From assembly GCA_030684555.1 (NCBI GenBank), contig JAUXVN010000040.1, forward strand, positions 124,001-188,000: DNA of 64,000 nucleotides. Reading direction: 5' to 3'. The translations under genes were made by a program, and so were the position numbers. Source of the stretch: Ignavibacteria bacterium. Lineage in GTDB: Bacteria > Bacteroidota > Ignavibacteria > Ignavibacteriales > Ignavibacteriaceae. Positions 29,155-39,913 of this stretch are shown piece by piece. Every line of letters begins with the position of its first letter. Positions within the stretch are counted from its first letter, which is position 1. The notes below the pieces were generated by a model, which saw only the letters and a program-made list of their open reading frames with translations, made no database searches and was not told where the DNA came from.

Positions 29155-29802
29155 ATGTTATTAGATATTTATAAAAAAGATGGTTCTCTTAGCGCTGAAA
29201 AAGCGAATCTTGAAGATTTTGTTTTTTCTATTGAGCCTAATGATCACACTATCTATTTAGCCGTAAAATCATATTTGGCTAATCAAAGACAGGGTACAAG
29301 CAAAACTAAAGAGCGCGCCGAAGTTCGTGGCGGAGGTAAAAAACCCTGGAAACAAAAAGGTCGTGGTGGCGCAAGAGCTGGTACATCAAGATCTCCTTTG
29401 TGGGTTGGTGGTGGAACCATTTTTGGTCCTAAACCGAGAAATTATAGAGAAGATTTGAACAAAAAAGTTAAAAGTTTGGCAAGAAAGTCTGCTCTTTCTT
29501 ATAAAGTTAAAGATAATCAATTAGTTGTTGTCGAAGACTTTAATTTTGAAAAGCCATCAACAAAAGAATTCTCGACAGTACTTAAAGCATTGAAAATCGA
29601 TGGTAAAAAAGTATTATTACTAACCCACGAAAATCTTGAGAATGTTTGGAAATCAGGAAGAAATATTCCAAAAGTTAAAATTTTAGAATGTAGTTCAGCT
29701 TCCACTTATGATTTAGTAAATAATCAAGTTTTGGTTATGCAAAAGAGCAGTGTTGATTACTTTAACAATCTTTATTCAGATAAAAAAGTAGGGATGAATT
29801 AA
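29155..29802 (+). CDS. rplD: 50S ribosomal protein L4
   Basis: 215 residues. The extended loop that lines the exit tunnel is seen as RGGGKKPWKQKGRGGARAG followed by SPLWVGGG. The rest matches the Rossmann-like L4 fold. In enterobacteria L4 represses the S10 operon; no leader evidence is seen here. rplW follows after one base. Confidence 0.95.
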   Translation: MLLDIYKKDGSLSAEKANLEDFVFSIEPNDHTIYLAVKSYLANQRQGTSKTKERAEVRGGGKKPWKQKGRGGARAGTSRSPLWVGGGTIFGPKPRNYREDLNKKVKSLARKSALSYKVKDNQLVVVEDFNFEKPSTKEFSTVLKALKIDGKKVLLLTHENLENVWKSGRNIPKVKILECSSASTYDLVNNQVLVMQKSSVDYFNNLYSDKKVGMN

Positions 29803-29803
29803 A

Positions 29804-30097
29804 ATGCGAAGTGTATTAATTAAACCTCTATTGACAGAAAAGATGACCCATTTAAGTACTGCAACAGGTAAATATGGTTTTCTTGTCGCTCTATCTGCAA
29901 ACAAGATTGAAATTGCAAAAGCAATTGAGAAAAAATTTAATGTTGAAGTTATCAACGTAAATACAATTAATATTAAGGGTAAAACCAAAACACAATTTAC
30001 TAAAAAAGGTCGATTTGTTGGAAAAACTAATGATGTGAAAAAAGCACTCGTTACGTTAAAAAAAGATCAAAAAATCGATTTATTCGAACAAGTTTAG
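29804..30097 (+). CDS. rplW: 50S ribosomal protein L23
   Basis: 97 residues, starting MRSVLIKPLLTEKMTHL, with VEVINVNTINIKGKTK in the rRNA-binding part. L23 sits at the tunnel exit and is the docking point for trigger factor and SRP. Start spacing indicates coupling with rplD. Confidence 0.95.
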   Translation: MRSVLIKPLLTEKMTHLSTATGKYGFLVALSANKIEIAKAIEKKFNVEVINVNTINIKGKTKTQFTKKGRFVGKTNDVKKALVTLKKDQKIDLFEQV

Positions 30098-30127
30098 TAA
30101 ATGATGAAGGATTTGGAGTTAAATTAA

Positions 30128-30952
<825 letters not shown>

Positions 30953-30964
30953 TAGAGAGCTAAT

Positions 30965-31252
30965 ATGCCGCGTTCAGTTAAAAAAGGTCCTTTTATTGAT
31001 TATAAACTTTTAGCTAAAGTTCAAAAATTAAATGAAACAAGCCAAAAGAAAATAGTTAAAACATGGTCTCGTGCTTCTACAATTTCACCTGAATTTGTCG
31101 GACATACAATTGCTGTTCACAATGGTAATAAAATGATTCCGATTTATATAACCGAAAATATGGTCGGTCATAAATTAGGTGAGTTTTCTCCTACAAGAAT
31201 TTTTAGAGGACATCCCGGGACAAAAGCTGAAAAAGCGTCCAAGGCTAAATAG
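30965..31252 (+). CDS. rpsS: 30S ribosomal protein S19
   Basis: 95 residues, beginning [15 protein letters not shown], with [22 protein letters not shown] and [10 protein letters not shown]19 lies in the 30S head next to S13. The order rplB-rpsS-rplV is canonical. Confidence 0.96.
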   Translation: MPRSVKKGPFIDYKLLAKVQKLNETSQKKIVKTWSRASTISPEFVGHTIAVHNGNKMIPIYITENMVGHKLGEFSPTRIFRGHPGTKAEKASKAK

Positions 31253-31270
31253 TAAAGGGAATTGAATAGA

Positions 31271-31615
31271 ATGGAAGCAAAAGCTATATATAGATTTATT
31301 GGTTCATCACCAAGAAAAATGAGATTGGTTATCGATCTCATTAGAGGCATGTCGGTCGATAAAGCTTTGGAAGTGTTGCACTTTCAACCAAAACATGCGT
31401 CAAACGATGCTTTAAAAGTTCTTCGTTCGGCTGTAGCAAATTTAATTAATAAAGATGATGCAGTTAAAGTTGAACCAGGTGATCTTTTTGTTAAAGAAGT
31501 ATTTGTTAATCAGGGTCCTACTGTGAAGCGTATTTCACCGGCTCCAATGGGTAGGGCATACAGAGTTAGAAAACGTTCATGCCATTTAACAGTTGTTGTG
31601 GCAACAAAAAATTAA
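31271..31615 (+). CDS. rplV: 50S ribosomal protein L22
   Basis: 114 residues from ATG 31271. A TTG at 31262 is in frame, but AAAGGGA ends one base before it, so the ATG ten bases downstream is better placed. RFIGSSPRKMRLVIDLIRG and ISPAPMGRAYRVRKRSCHLTV are L22 motifs; the latter hairpin lines the exit tunnel. Confidence 0.93.
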   Translation: MEAKAIYRFIGSSPRKMRLVIDLIRGMSVDKALEVLHFQPKHASNDALKVLRSAVANLINKDDAVKVEPGDLFVKEVFVNQGPTVKRISPAPMGRAYRVRKRSCHLTVVVATKN

Positions 31616-31630
31616 TTCAGGAGGAATTGT

Positions 31631-32272
31631 TTGGGACAAAAAGTTAACCCAATCGGTTTTAGAGTAGGTATTATAAAAGGCTGGGAGTCTAATTGGTTTG
31701 AAAGCAGAGGATTTGCTGCTAAACTTAAAGAAGATGACAAGTTAAGAGGTTATATTCGAAATCGTCTTAAAAAAGCTGGTATTTCGAAAATTATTATTGA
31801 TAGAACTTCTAAAAATATTATTCTAACTATACATACATCACGCCCCGGCGTTGTTATAGGTAAAAGCGGTAAAGAGATTACTCAGCTTGAACAAGAATTA
31901 AAGCAATTAACCGATAAAGAAGTTAAAATTCAAATCAATGAAATAAAAAGACCTGAATTAGATGCTTATCTCGTTGCTGAAAATATTGCTAATCAAATTG
32001 AAGGAAGAATTTCTTTCAGAAGAGCAATGAAATCTGCTATCAGTTCAACAATGAGAATGGGTGCTGAAGGTATAAGAATTATGTGCGCCGGACGTTTAGG
32101 CGGTGCTGAAATGGCACGAACTGAACAGTATAAAGAAGGAAGAATTCCTCTTCATACAATTCGTGCAGATATAGATTATGCAAATGGTAGAGCAGAGACG
32201 ATTTATGGTTCCATCGGAATTAAAGTTTGGATCTGTCGTGGTGAAATTTTAGGTAAACGTTTATCAGATTAA
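31631..32272 (+). CDS. rpsC: 30S ribosomal protein S3
   Basis: 213 residues. The start is TTG at 31631, six bases after AGGAGG (31619-31624). It begins [18 protein letters not shown]. The KH domain has [14 protein letters not shown]3 lies at the mRNA entry channel with helicase-like activity. The length is near the usual 210-230. Confidence 0.95.
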   Translation: MGQKVNPIGFRVGIIKGWESNWFESRGFAAKLKEDDKLRGYIRNRLKKAGISKIIIDRTSKNIILTIHTSRPGVVIGKSGKEITQLEQELKQLTDKEVKIQINEIKRPELDAYLVAENIANQIEGRISFRRAMKSAISSTMRMGAEGIRIMCAGRLGGAEMARTEQYKEGRIPLHTIRADIDYANGRAETIYGSIGIKVWICRGEILGKRLSD

Positions 32273-32290
32273 TTCCTCGGAGTTTGTTTT

Positions 32291-32707
32291 ATGTTAATGC
32301 CAAAAAGGGTAAAATTTAGAAAGTCACAGCGCGGAAGAATGAAAGGTAAAGCTTATAGAGGCTCTACTGTAGCGTTTGGAGATTTTGGGTTGAAAGCTTT
32401 GGAACCACAATGGATCACAAGCCGACAAATCGAAGCTTGCCGTGTTGCCCTTTCAAGAAAAATGAAAAGAGATGGTAAAGTTTGGATTAGAATATTTCCA
32501 GATAAACCGGTTTCTAAAAAACCTCTTGAAACAAGAATGGGTAAAGGTAAAGGAGCACCCGAATTTTGGGTAGCTGTAGTAAAACCCGGTAGAATAATGT
32601 TTGAAGTTGCCGGTGTTTCAAAAGAAATTGCAAATGAAGCATTAAAAACATGCTCATATAAATTACCAATTAAAACTAAGGTCGTTGCTCGACCTGATTT
32701 TGAATAA
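32291..32707 (+). CDS. rplP: 50S ribosomal protein L16
   Basis: 138 residues starting [17 protein letters not shown], the normal L16 start; an ATG six bases later is less likely. [21 protein letters not shown] is diagnostic. L16 organises the A site of the 50S subunit. Confidence 0.96.
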   Translation: MLMPKRVKFRKSQRGRMKGKAYRGSTVAFGDFGLKALEPQWITSRQIEACRVALSRKMKRDGKVWIRIFPDKPVSKKPLETRMGKGKGAPEFWVAVVKPGRIMFEVAGVSKEIANEALKTCSYKLPIKTKVVARPDFE

Positions 32708-32724
32708 TTATTGGGTCAATAAGA

Positions 32725-32949
32725 ATGAAAATTCAAGAAATAAAAGAACTTACTGTCGAAGAACTATCCAAAAGAATAGTTGAAGAAGAAAATAATTTAG
32801 TCGATTTACGTTTTGCTCACGAGTTAAAACAATTAACTAATACAGCAAAATTAAATACAATTAAAAAAGATATTGCAAAGATGAAAACAGTTCTTCGTCA
32901 AAGAGAATTAGAGGCTCAAAAGGCTGACAAAAAAGGAGCTAAAGTATAA
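32725..32949 (+). CDS. rpmC: 50S ribosomal protein L29
   Basis: 74 residues, two long helices: [22 protein letters not shown] and the [32 protein letters not shown] segment. Slightly longer than the common 63-70, with a charged tail. It lies next to L23 at the tunnel exit. Confidence 0.94.
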   Translation: MKIQEIKELTVEELSKRIVEEENNLVDLRFAHELKQLTNTAKLNTIKKDIAKMKTVLRQRELEAQKADKKGAKV

Positions 32950-32951
32950 TT

Positions 32952-33209
32952 ATGGAACAAAGAGCCCTCAGAAAAACTAGAGTTGGTGTTGTGGTTAGTA
33001 ATAAAATGGATAAAACCGTTACTGTATCTATTGAAAGAAAAGTACCGCATCCGATCTACAGAAAGTATTTTAAGAAAACTAAAAAAATGCAAGCTCACGA
33101 TGAGTTAAATGCATGCGGAATCGGTGATGTTGTTAAAATTATGGAAACTCGACCGCTTAGTAAGACAAAAAGATGGCGTTTAGTTGAAATTGTTGAAAAA
33201 GCCAAATAG
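32952..33209 (+). CDS. rpsQ: 30S ribosomal protein S17
   Basis: 85 residues, OB fold: [40 protein letters not shown], then [26 protein letters not shown]. It begins two bases after the rpmC stop, so the genes are coupled. Confidence 0.95.
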   Translation: MEQRALRKTRVGVVVSNKMDKTVTVSIERKVPHPIYRKYFKKTKKMQAHDELNACGIGDVVKIMETRPLSKTKRWRLVEIVEKAK

Positions 33210-33227
33210 CGAACAAGGAGTTTACTA

Positions 33228-33596
33228 ATGATTCAAGAAGAAAGTAATTTAATTGTAGCAGATAACTCCGGAGCAAAAAAGGTTCGTTGTATACGAGTCC
33301 TTGGCGGCAGCGGAAGAAAATATGCAAGTGTGGGTGACCTGATTGTTGTTGCTGTTAAATCGGCTACACCAAACGGTACAGTAAAAAAAGGTGAAGTATC
33401 AAAAGCTGTCATCGTTAGAACAAAAAAAGAAGTCAGACGAAAAGATGGTTCTTATATTAGATTTGATGAAAATGCAGCTGTTTTAATTAATGCGCAAAAT
33501 GAACCTAAAGGTACACGTATTTTTGGACCGGTAGCTCGTGAATTGCGTGAAAAGCAATTTATGAAAATTGTTTCATTAGCTCCTGAAGTTTTATAA
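33228..33596 (+). CDS. rplN: 50S ribosomal protein L14
   Basis: 122 residues, the exact usual length. [27 protein letters not shown] and the ending [12 protein letters not shown] are diagnostic. AAGGAG precedes the ATG. L14 is at the subunit interface and is the docking site of the RsfS silencing factor. Confidence 0.96.
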   Translation: MIQEESNLIVADNSGAKKVRCIRVLGGSGRKYASVGDLIVVAVKSATPNGTVKKGEVSKAVIVRTKKEVRRKDGSYIRFDENAAVLINAQNEPKGTRIFGPVARELREKQFMKIVSLAPEVL

Positions 33597-33611
33597 GGAT
33601 GAAAAATTAGA

Positions 33612-33938
33612 ATGAAGATACGTAAAAATGATAGTGTAATGGTAATCTCCGGAAATGATAATGGGAAAACAGGAAAAGTATTAAAAGTTTTTCCAAAAGA
33701 TTTAAGGATCATCATTGAAGGTGTTAATATCAGAAAAAGACATACTAAACCATCACAAAAGAATCAACAGGGCGGTATTATTGAAAAAGAAGCCCCAATT
33801 CATGTTTCTAATGTCATGATTTTAGATCCCAAAACAAACAAACCTACTCGCGTTGGATCTCAGATAATTTTAGATGAAAAAACAGGCAAAAAGAAAATTG
33901 CCCGTATAAGCAGAGTTTCCGGTGAGATGTTTCAATAA
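33612..33938 (+). CDS. rplX: 50S ribosomal protein L24
   Basis: 108 residues with an N-terminal KOW motif ([24 protein letters not shown]) and [21 protein letters not shown]24 initiates 50S assembly. Position between rplN and rplE is canonical. Confidence 0.95.
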   Translation: MKIRKNDSVMVISGNDNGKTGKVLKVFPKDLRIIIEGVNIRKRHTKPSQKNQQGGIIEKEAPIHVSNVMILDPKTNKPTRVGSQIILDEKTGKKKIARISRVSGEMFQ

Positions 33939-33966
33939 ATAAATACTTTTGAGGTTTTAAGTTAAA

Positions 33967-34635
33967 ATGGCTGAAAAAAAAGCAAAACAACCGGCTCCAG
34001 TAGTCGGTAAAAAAGATAAAAAAGGAAAAGAAGCTACGGCAACTGCTCCTGATTCAAAGAAAAATATTGAAGAAGTTAGAGTTAAATGCCGTCTTTTTGA
34101 TGTTTATAAAAATGATATTATTTCTACTTTAATGAAAAAATATAGTTACAAAAGTGTTATGCAAGTTCCTAAACTTCATAAAATTGTAATTAATATGGGT
34201 GTGGGTGATGCAGTTACCGATCCAAAAATTATAGAAGAAGCAGTAAGAGATTTGGAAACTATTGCCGGGCAAAAGCCAAGTATTCGTAAAGCTAAAAAAG
34301 CTATCTCTAACTTTAAACTTAGAGAAGGTATGAATATCGGGACAATGGTTACTTTAAGAAAAGAAAGAATGTTCGAATTTCTTGATAGATTTATCAACGT
34401 TGCTTTACCACGTGTTCGTGATTTTAGAGGTTTATCTGATAAATCATTTGACGGTAGAGGTAATTATACAATAGGGATTAAAGAACAGATTATTTTCCCT
34501 GAAATTAATGTCGATAAAGTTACAAAAATTCTTGGAATGGATATTACATTTGTAACTACATCAAAAACAGATGCTGAAGCATATGATTTATTAGCTGCAT
34601 TCGGTATTCCATTTAGAAAAAAAGAAGTTAAATAA
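33967..34635 (+). CDS. rplE: 50S ribosomal protein L5 with N-terminal extension
   Basis: 222 residues, about 40 more than the usual L5. The extra part (residues 1-38) is Lys/Ala/Pro-rich and low in complexity: [20 protein letters not shown] and on. The L5 core begins near [11 protein letters not shown], with [16 protein letters not shown] and [26 protein letters not shown]. No good alternative start lies at the core, and the ATG follows AGGTTTTAAGTTAAA. L5 contacts 5S rRNA and the P-site tRNA. The tail may add rRNA contacts. Confidence 0.94.
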   Translation: MAEKKAKQPAPVVGKKDKKGKEATATAPDSKKNIEEVRVKCRLFDVYKNDIISTLMKKYSYKSVMQVPKLHKIVINMGVGDAVTDPKIIEEAVRDLETIAGQKPSIRKAKKAISNFKLREGMNIGTMVTLRKERMFEFLDRFINVALPRVRDFRGLSDKSFDGRGNYTIGIKEQIIFPEINVDKVTKILGMDITFVTTSKTDAEAYDLLAAFGIPFRKKEVK

Positions 34636-34653
34636 GCGGATCGAGGGATTTTA

Positions 34654-34923
34654 ATGGCAAGAAAAAGTTTAATTGCTCGCGAAGAAAAAAGGCGTAAACT
34701 GGTTGAACAATATCATAAAATCAGAGAAGAGTTAAAGGCTAAAGGTGATTTTGAAGGGCTACAAAAGTTGCCTAAAAATTCATCTCCGGTCAGACTGCAT
34801 AATCGCTGTATGATTACTGGTAGAGCAAGAAGTTATTATAGAAAATTCGGGATTTCAAGATTAGTTTTTAGAGAAAAAGCTCTTCGTGGTGAAATTCCCG
34901 GTGTAAAAAAGTCGAGTTGGTAA
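34654..34923 (+). CDS. rpsN: 30S ribosomal protein S14, long zinc-free form
   Basis: 89 residues. It starts [19 protein letters not shown] and ends [17 protein letters not shown]. The C-x2-C pairs of the short zinc form are absent, so this is the zinc-independent type. [23 protein letters not shown] is the conserved core. Confidence 0.95.
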   Translation: MARKSLIAREEKRRKLVEQYHKIREELKAKGDFEGLQKLPKNSSPVRLHNRCMITGRARSYYRKFGISRLVFREKALRGEIPGVKKSSW

Positions 34924-34935
34924 AAGGAGAAAAGC

Positions 34936-35331
34936 ATGGCAGTTACGGATCCTATTGCGGATTTATTAACAAGAGTTAGAAATGCTGTAAAAGCAAATAA
35001 AAGAAAAGTAGATATTCCTAATTCAAATATGAAAAAAGGAATCGCTCAAATTCTTAAAGATCAAAGGTTTATTAATGATTTTGAAGTTATAGAAGATAAT
35101 AAACAAGGAATCTTAAGAATAGCATTAAAATATACTAATGGTGTTTCTGCAATTTCCGGTTTAGAGCGCGTAAGTAAACCGGGATTAAGAATTTATTCTG
35201 CAGCTGAAACTCTTCCGCGAGTATTAAATGGGTATGGAATCTGTGTAGTCTCTACTTCTAAAGGGTTAGTAACCAATAAACAAGCAAGAAGAGATTCCAT
35301 AGGCGGCGAAGTTATTTGTAAAATTTGGTAA
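34936..35331 (+). CDS. rpsH: 30S ribosomal protein S8
   Basis: 131 residues: MAVTDPIADLLTRVRNA at the start, and VVSTSKGLVTNKQARRDSIGGEVICKIW at the end. AAAGGAG precedes the ATG. In enterobacteria S8 is the spc operon repressor. Confidence 0.96.
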   Translation: MAVTDPIADLLTRVRNAVKANKRKVDIPNSNMKKGIAQILKDQRFINDFEVIEDNKQGILRIALKYTNGVSAISGLERVSKPGLRIYSAAETLPRVLNGYGICVVSTSKGLVTNKQARRDSIGGEVICKIW

Positions 35332-35350
35332 TTTTAGTACGGAGTTTAAA

Positions 35351-35890
35351 TTGTCACGTATAGGTAAAAAACCGGTTTCTATTCCAGATAATGTAACTGT
35401 TACATTAACCGGAGATATGATTAATGTAAAAGGTCCTAAGGGTGAATTAACAACATCCTTAAATCCTGCCATCGGAGTTGTAAAAGAAGGTAACGAAGTT
35501 ATCTGTACACGCTCTGATGATGCTCCAAAAAACAGAGCATTACATGGTTTAACAAGAGCATTAATTCAGAACATGATCACCGGCGTTTCTGATGGTTATA
35601 AAAAAGTATTAGATATTGTTGGTGTTGGTTATAGAGCGGAAGCAAAAGGTGAAAATCTTTTAATTAATATTGGATATTCACACCCTATTTATTTTATGCC
35701 TCCCGCTGAAATAAATATTCAGACACCTACTCAAACGCAAATTGTAGTTACTGGAATTGATAAACAATTGGTTGGTTTAGTAGCAGCTAAAATACGTTCT
35801 TTCAGAAAACCTGAACCTTACAAAGGAAAAGGGATTAAATATTCTGACGAACAAATTAGAAGAAAAGCCGGTAAGACAGCTGGTAAATAA
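35351..35890 (+). CDS. rplF: 50S ribosomal protein L6
   Basis: 179 residues. The start is TTG at 35351 with CGGAG upstream; the resulting N-terminus MSRIGKKPVSIPDNV is the exact L6 pattern. The C-terminal GIDKQLVGLVAAKIRSFRKPEPYKGKGIKY is diagnostic. L6 lies near the sarcin-ricin loop. Confidence 0.95.
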   Translation: MSRIGKKPVSIPDNVTVTLTGDMINVKGPKGELTTSLNPAIGVVKEGNEVICTRSDDAPKNRALHGLTRALIQNMITGVSDGYKKVLDIVGVGYRAEAKGENLLINIGYSHPIYFMPPAEINIQTPTQTQIVVTGIDKQLVGLVAAKIRSFRKPEPYKGKGIKYSDEQIRRKAGKTAGK

Positions 35891-35908
35891 AAATTGGAGT
35901 TTATTTAA

Positions 35909-36274
35909 ATGATTAATCGTAAATCAAATAGCAGATTAAGATCTAAAACTAAGATCAGAAAAAAAACTTTTGGAACAAGTGAAAAACCAAGATTAACTGT
36001 TTACCGAAGTCTTAACAATATGTATGCTCAGTTAATTGACGATGTAAATGGTGTAACCTTAGCAGCAGCTTCTTCTCTTAATAAAGAAATAGAAGTCGAA
36101 TTAAAAGAAGCTAAAGGTAAAACCTCGAGAAGTAAATTAGTCGGATCATTACTTGCAAAAAAAGCAAATGAAAAAAATATAACTGCAGCTATCTTTGACC
36201 GTAACGGTTATAGATATCATGGAAGAGTAAAATCTTTGGCAGATGGTGCTCGCGAAGGCGGGTTGAAGTTTTAA
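35909..36274 (+). CDS. rplR: 50S ribosomal protein L18
   Basis: 121 residues, starting MINRKSNSRLRSKTKIRKK and ending DRNGYRYHGRVKSLADGAREGGLKF. L18 binds 5S rRNA with L5. Its stop lies only six bases before tRNA-Gln, so the mRNA must be cut here when the tRNA is processed. Confidence 0.95.
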   Translation: MINRKSNSRLRSKTKIRKKTFGTSEKPRLTVYRSLNNMYAQLIDDVNGVTLAAASSLNKEIEVELKEAKGKTSRSKLVGSLLAKKANEKNITAAIFDRNGYRYHGRVKSLADGAREGGLKF

Positions 36275-36279
36275 TGAAT

Positions 36280-36350
36280 TGCCGAGTCGTCTAAGGGTAG
36301 GACAGCGGCCTTTGGAGCCGTATGTAGAGGTTCGAATCCTCTCTCGGCAG
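36280..36350 (+). tRNA. tRNA-Gln (TTG) embedded in the spc operon
   Basis: 71 nt. Acceptor TGCCGAG pairs with CTCGGCA. The anticodon stem GCGGC/GCCGT holds loop CTTTGGA, giving TTG. T arm AGAGG-TTCGAAT-CCTCT, discriminator G as usual for Gln. CCA is not encoded. It lies between rplR and rpsE in the same orientation, with 36 bases to the rpsE start. Confidence 0.95.
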
Positions 36351-36386
36351 CAAAGATTTAATAAATTGTTTTGAACGGAGAATCAA

Positions 36387-36893
36387 TTGAGAACATCAAA
36401 ATCAGCTGAAGCTGATGGATTAAAAGAAAAAGTAGTTCACATAAATCGTGTAGCTAAAGTTGTTAAAGGTGGGCGCAGATTTAGTTTTAATGCTATCGTG
36501 GTTGTTGGTAACGGAGCCGGCACGGTTGGTATTGGATTAGGTAAAGCTAACGAAGTTACTGATGCAATCTCCAAAGGTATTGATGATGCAAAGAAAAATT
36601 TATTTAAAGTTCCGATTCACAAAAATACTATCCCGCATGAGATTATTGGGAAATTTGGTGCCGGTAAAGTTTTATTGAAACCAGCTTCTCCCGGTACAGG
36701 TCTTATTGCAGGTGGCGGTGTTCGTGCGGTTCTTGAATCTGCAGGTATTCAAGATGTTTTGACAAAATCCTTGGGGTCAAGTAATCCTCATAATCAAGTA
36801 AAAGCAACCTTGAACGCACTAATTAATCTTATCGATGCAAAATCGATGGCTCACAGAAGAGGGATGACTCTTCCGGAATTATTTAATTCGTAA
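36387..36893 (+). CDS. rpsE: 30S ribosomal protein S5
   Basis: 168 residues. The start is TTG at 36387, six bases after [36 protein letters not shown] and the C-terminal [11 protein letters not shown]-type end mark S5. The preceding gene is tRNA-Gln rather than rplR, so its ribosome-binding site lies in the short tRNA trailer. Confidence 0.95.
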   Translation: MRTSKSAEADGLKEKVVHINRVAKVVKGGRRFSFNAIVVVGNGAGTVGIGLGKANEVTDAISKGIDDAKKNLFKVPIHKNTIPHEIIGKFGAGKVLLKPASPGTGLIAGGGVRAVLESAGIQDVLTKSLGSSNPHNQVKATLNALINLIDAKSMAHRRGMTLPELFNS

Positions 36894-36904
36894 TTGAGGA
36901 AATA

Positions 36905-37093
36905 ATGGCTAAGAAATTAAAAGTAACTCAAACTAGAAGTATTATCGACAGACCAATTGACCAGAAACGTACAATTGAAGCACTTGGTTTAGGTCGACCA
37001 CATTATGAGAAATTACACAACGATACTCCTCAAATAAGAGGGATGATCAGAAAAGTTACTCATCTTGTTAAAGTTGAAGAAATAAACGAATAG
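36905..37093 (+). CDS. rpmD: 50S ribosomal protein L30
   Basis: 62 residues: [32 protein letters not shown] and [16 protein letters not shown] are the complete L30 pattern. Present in normal place between rpsE and rplO; some bacteria lack it. Confidence 0.94.
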   Translation: MAKKLKVTQTRSIIDRPIDQKRTIEALGLGRPHYEKLHNDTPQIRGMIRKVTHLVKVEEINE

Positions 37094-37108
37094 AAGAGGA
37101 ATTTATAA

Positions 37109-37567
37109 ATGGATATTTTAAGTAATTTACGTTATGCAAAAGGTTCGCGTAAACCCAGAAAAAGAGTTGGACGCGGTGAAGGTTCAGGACATGGCGGAAC
37201 TTCTACTCGTGGTATGAATGGTCAAATGTCGCGTTCAGGTGCTAATCACAGAAGTTGGTTTGAAGGTGGTCAAATGCCGCTTCAAAGAAGAATTCCAAAA
37301 TTCGGATTTACAAATATATTTAAAGTTTATTCTCAGGTAATCAATGTTGCTGATTTTCAAAAATTAGCTGATGCCAATAAACTTCCTGTTGACACACTTG
37401 ATGCTGTCACCTTAGTTGAACTTGGTTTAGTTTCTTCTGTTAAGAAACCAATTAAAATTCTCGGTAATGGCGAATTAAAAACAAAAATTAATGTAGTAGC
37501 TAATGCTTTTAGCAAATCAGCAATTGAAAAGATTGAAGCTGCTGGCGGATCAATTAAAAAGATTTAA
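37109..37567 (+). CDS. rplO: 50S ribosomal protein L15
   Basis: 152 residues. The Gly/Arg-rich N-terminus contains KRVGRGEGSGHGGTSTRGMNGQ and FEGGQMPLQRRIPKFGF. The C-terminal half is the globular domain ending SAIEKIEAAGGSIKKI. Twelve bases before secY. Confidence 0.95.
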   Translation: MDILSNLRYAKGSRKPRKRVGRGEGSGHGGTSTRGMNGQMSRSGANHRSWFEGGQMPLQRRIPKFGFTNIFKVYSQVINVADFQKLADANKLPVDTLDAVTLVELGLVSSVKKPIKILGNGELKTKINVVANAFSKSAIEKIEAAGGSIKKI

Positions 37568-37578
37568 CACGGATATAA

Positions 37579-38913
37579 ATGTCAAAGTTTACTGATAGTT
37601 TCCGAAACATATTTAAAATCCACGAACTACGTCAAAGAATTTTATATACTTTGGCACTATTAGTTATAGTTCGAATTGGTGCCCATATAACTCTACCCGG
37701 CATTGATGCCGCAATTCTTACAAAAGCAATGGAAAATAGTACTTCCGATAATTTATTCGGATTGTATGATTTGTTTGTAGGAGGGGCATTCTCTAATGCT
37801 GCGATTTTTGCTCTGGGTATTATGCCATATATCAGTGCATCAATTATAATTCAGTTGATGGGTGCAGTTGTTCCCTATTTTCAAAAACTTCAACAAGAAG
37901 GAGAAGAAGGTAGGAAAAAAATTACTCAACTTACTCGTTACGGTACAGTTCTTATTTCTGCTATGCAATCATGGGGTGTTACAGTAAGGTTGAATAATAT
38001 TAATGTTCAAGGTGTAAGTATAATTCCAGAGTCTGTTCAAGGATTTAGTTGGGTACTTTCTACAATTGTAATATTGACTGCCGGTACGGTATTTATGATG
38101 TGGCTCGGTGAACAGATTACCGAAAAAGGAATTGGTAACGGAATTTCGATGATAATTTTTATCGGAATTATAGATCGTTTCCCTTATGCCATGCTTGATG
38201 AATATAGATTAATTTCATCAGGAGCGAGAAGTTTAGTGATTGAAATTGTTATTGTTGCTTTTATGGTGCTCATTATAGCTGGTGTAATTTTAGTTACTCA
38301 AGGGACAAGGAGAATTCCTGTTCAATACGCTAAAAGAGTTGTTGGTCGAAAAGTTTATGGCGGAGTAACTCAGTATATTCCATTAAGAGTTAATACAGCC
38401 GGAGTTATGCCGATTATCTTTGCTCAATCAATAATGTTTATTCCAAATACTGTGTTATCGTTTTTTCCTGATAATGATTTTTTACAAACTCTTTCAGGAT
38501 ACTTTGTTTATACATCGCCGGTTTATTCTTTTATTTATGCTTTGATGATTATTTTCTTCACCTATTTCTACACAGCAATTGCTTTTAATCCAAAAGAGGT
38601 TGCTGATAATATGAAGAAACAGGGTGGATTTATTCCCGGTATCAGACCCGGAAAACATACATCAGAATTTATTGATAATATCCTTACGAGAATAACATTA
38701 CCCGGATCTTTCTTTCTAGCAATTGTTGCAATTTTACCTGCATTTGTTGCTCAATTTGGAGTTTCAGGTCAGTTCTCACAGTTTTTTGGTGGAACCAGTT
38801 TATTGATTATCGTTGGTGTTGCTTTAGATACTTTGCAACAAATCGAATCTCACTTACTCATGCGCCATTATGATGGATTTATGAAATCGGGTAAAATGAA
38901 GGGTAGACGTTAG
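37579..38913 (+). CDS. secY: Preprotein translocase subunit SecY
   Basis: 444 residues with ten predicted transmembrane helices. The N-terminal RILYTLALLVIVRIGAHITLPGID helix and the plug region, the GIGNGISMIIFIGI helix and the cytosolic loop QGTRRIPVQYAKRVVGRKVYGG are conserved. SecY forms the protein-conducting channel with SecE (encoded at 12679) in the inner membrane. It closes the spc operon. Confidence 0.96.
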   Translation: MSKFTDSFRNIFKIHELRQRILYTLALLVIVRIGAHITLPGIDAAILTKAMENSTSDNLFGLYDLFVGGAFSNAAIFALGIMPYISASIIIQLMGAVVPYFQKLQQEGEEGRKKITQLTRYGTVLISAMQSWGVTVRLNNINVQGVSIIPESVQGFSWVLSTIVILTAGTVFMMWLGEQITEKGIGNGISMIIFIGIIDRFPYAMLDEYRLISSGARSLVIEIVIVAFMVLIIAGVILVTQGTRRIPVQYAKRVVGRKVYGGVTQYIPLRVNTAGVMPIIFAQSIMFIPNTVLSFFPDNDFLQTLSGYFVYTSPVYSFIYALMIIFFTYFYTAIAFNPKEVADNMKKQGGFIPGIRPGKHTSEFIDNILTRITLPGSFFLAIVAILPAFVAQFGVSGQFSQFFGGTSLLIIVGVALDTLQQIESHLLMRHYDGFMKSGKMKGRR

Positions 38914-38922
38914 TCGGTATTT

Positions 38923-39684
38923 GTGATTTTAATTAAGACAAATAAAGAGATTGATTTTATTAGAGAAAGTTGTAGAATTGTCGGAGAGACTTTACAACTT
39001 GTCAAAAAAAACATTAGACCGGGTGTTTCGACAAAAGAATTAGATATTATTGCTGAGGAATTTATCCTTTCACAAAATGGTATACCTGCTTTCAAAGGTT
39101 ATTCTCAGGCGGGTAGTTTTGATTTTCCCGGTTCAATTTGTTCTTCTATTGATGATGAGGTTGTGCACGGAATTCCAAGCAGCAGAAAACTGAAGGATGG
39201 AGAAATAATCGCGATTGATGTCGGGGTTATTAAAAATGGTTTTTTTGGAGATGCAGCAATATCAGTTCCGGTTGGTGAAATATCAGAACAGAAACAACTT
39301 TTACTTGATGTAACTGAAAATTCACTTTATCTTGGAATTGAAGAAGCAACATCCAATAACAAGTTATTTGATATTTCTTTTGCAATTCAACACCATGTTG
39401 AGAAACACGGTTTTTCTATTGTCAGAGATTTATGCGGTCATGGAGTCGGTAAATATTTACATGAAGATCCTCAAATTCCTAATTATGGAAGAAAAGGAAC
39501 CGGCCCGAAATTAAAGAATGGAATGACACTTGCAATTGAACCGATGGTTAATTTAGGCAAGTATCAAGTAGTAGTTGCTCAAGACGGTTGGACGGTTCTA
39601 ACAAAAGATGGGACTCCTTCAGCACATTTTGAACATACAATTTTAGTTAATAATGGTAATCCGGAAATTCTTACAAAAGTATAA
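38923..39684 (+). CDS. map: Methionine aminopeptidase type I
   Basis: 253 residues from GTG 38923. The five metal ligands of the family are visible: two Asp in [19 protein letters not shown], His in [16 protein letters not shown], Glu in LAIEPMV and Glu in [10 protein letters not shown]. It removes the initiator methionine co-translationally. No N-terminal zinc finger is present, so it is type Ia. Its stop overlaps the infA start (TAATG). Confidence 0.95.
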   Translation: MILIKTNKEIDFIRESCRIVGETLQLVKKNIRPGVSTKELDIIAEEFILSQNGIPAFKGYSQAGSFDFPGSICSSIDDEVVHGIPSSRKLKDGEIIAIDVGVIKNGFFGDAAISVPVGEISEQKQLLLDVTENSLYLGIEEATSNNKLFDISFAIQHHVEKHGFSIVRDLCGHGVGKYLHEDPQIPNYGRKGTGPKLKNGMTLAIEPMVNLGKYQVVVAQDGWTVLTKDGTPSAHFEHTILVNNGNPEILTKV

Positions 39685-39902
39685 TGGCTAAACAAGGTCC
39701 AATAAAAGTTGATGGTATTGTAACAGAAACTTTACCAAATGCTCATTTCAAAGTTAAACTTGATAATGGACATGAAATTCTGGCACATATTTCCGGTAAA
39801 ATGAGAATGCACTTTATCAAAATATTAGTTGGAGATAAAGTATCAATAGAATTATCCCCTTACGATCTTACAAAGGGGAGAATTACATACAGATATAAAT
39901 AA
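39684..39902 (+). CDS. infA: Translation initiation factor IF-1
   Basis: 72 residues, the exact family length, an S1-like OB fold: [37 protein letters not shown] then [21 protein letters not shown]. It overlaps the map stop by one base. Binds the 30S A site during initiation. Confidence 0.96.
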   Translation: MAKQGPIKVDGIVTETLPNAHFKVKLDNGHEILAHISGKMRMHFIKILVGDKVSIELSPYDLTKGRITYRYK

Positions 39903-39913
39903 CGGAGTTCGTA

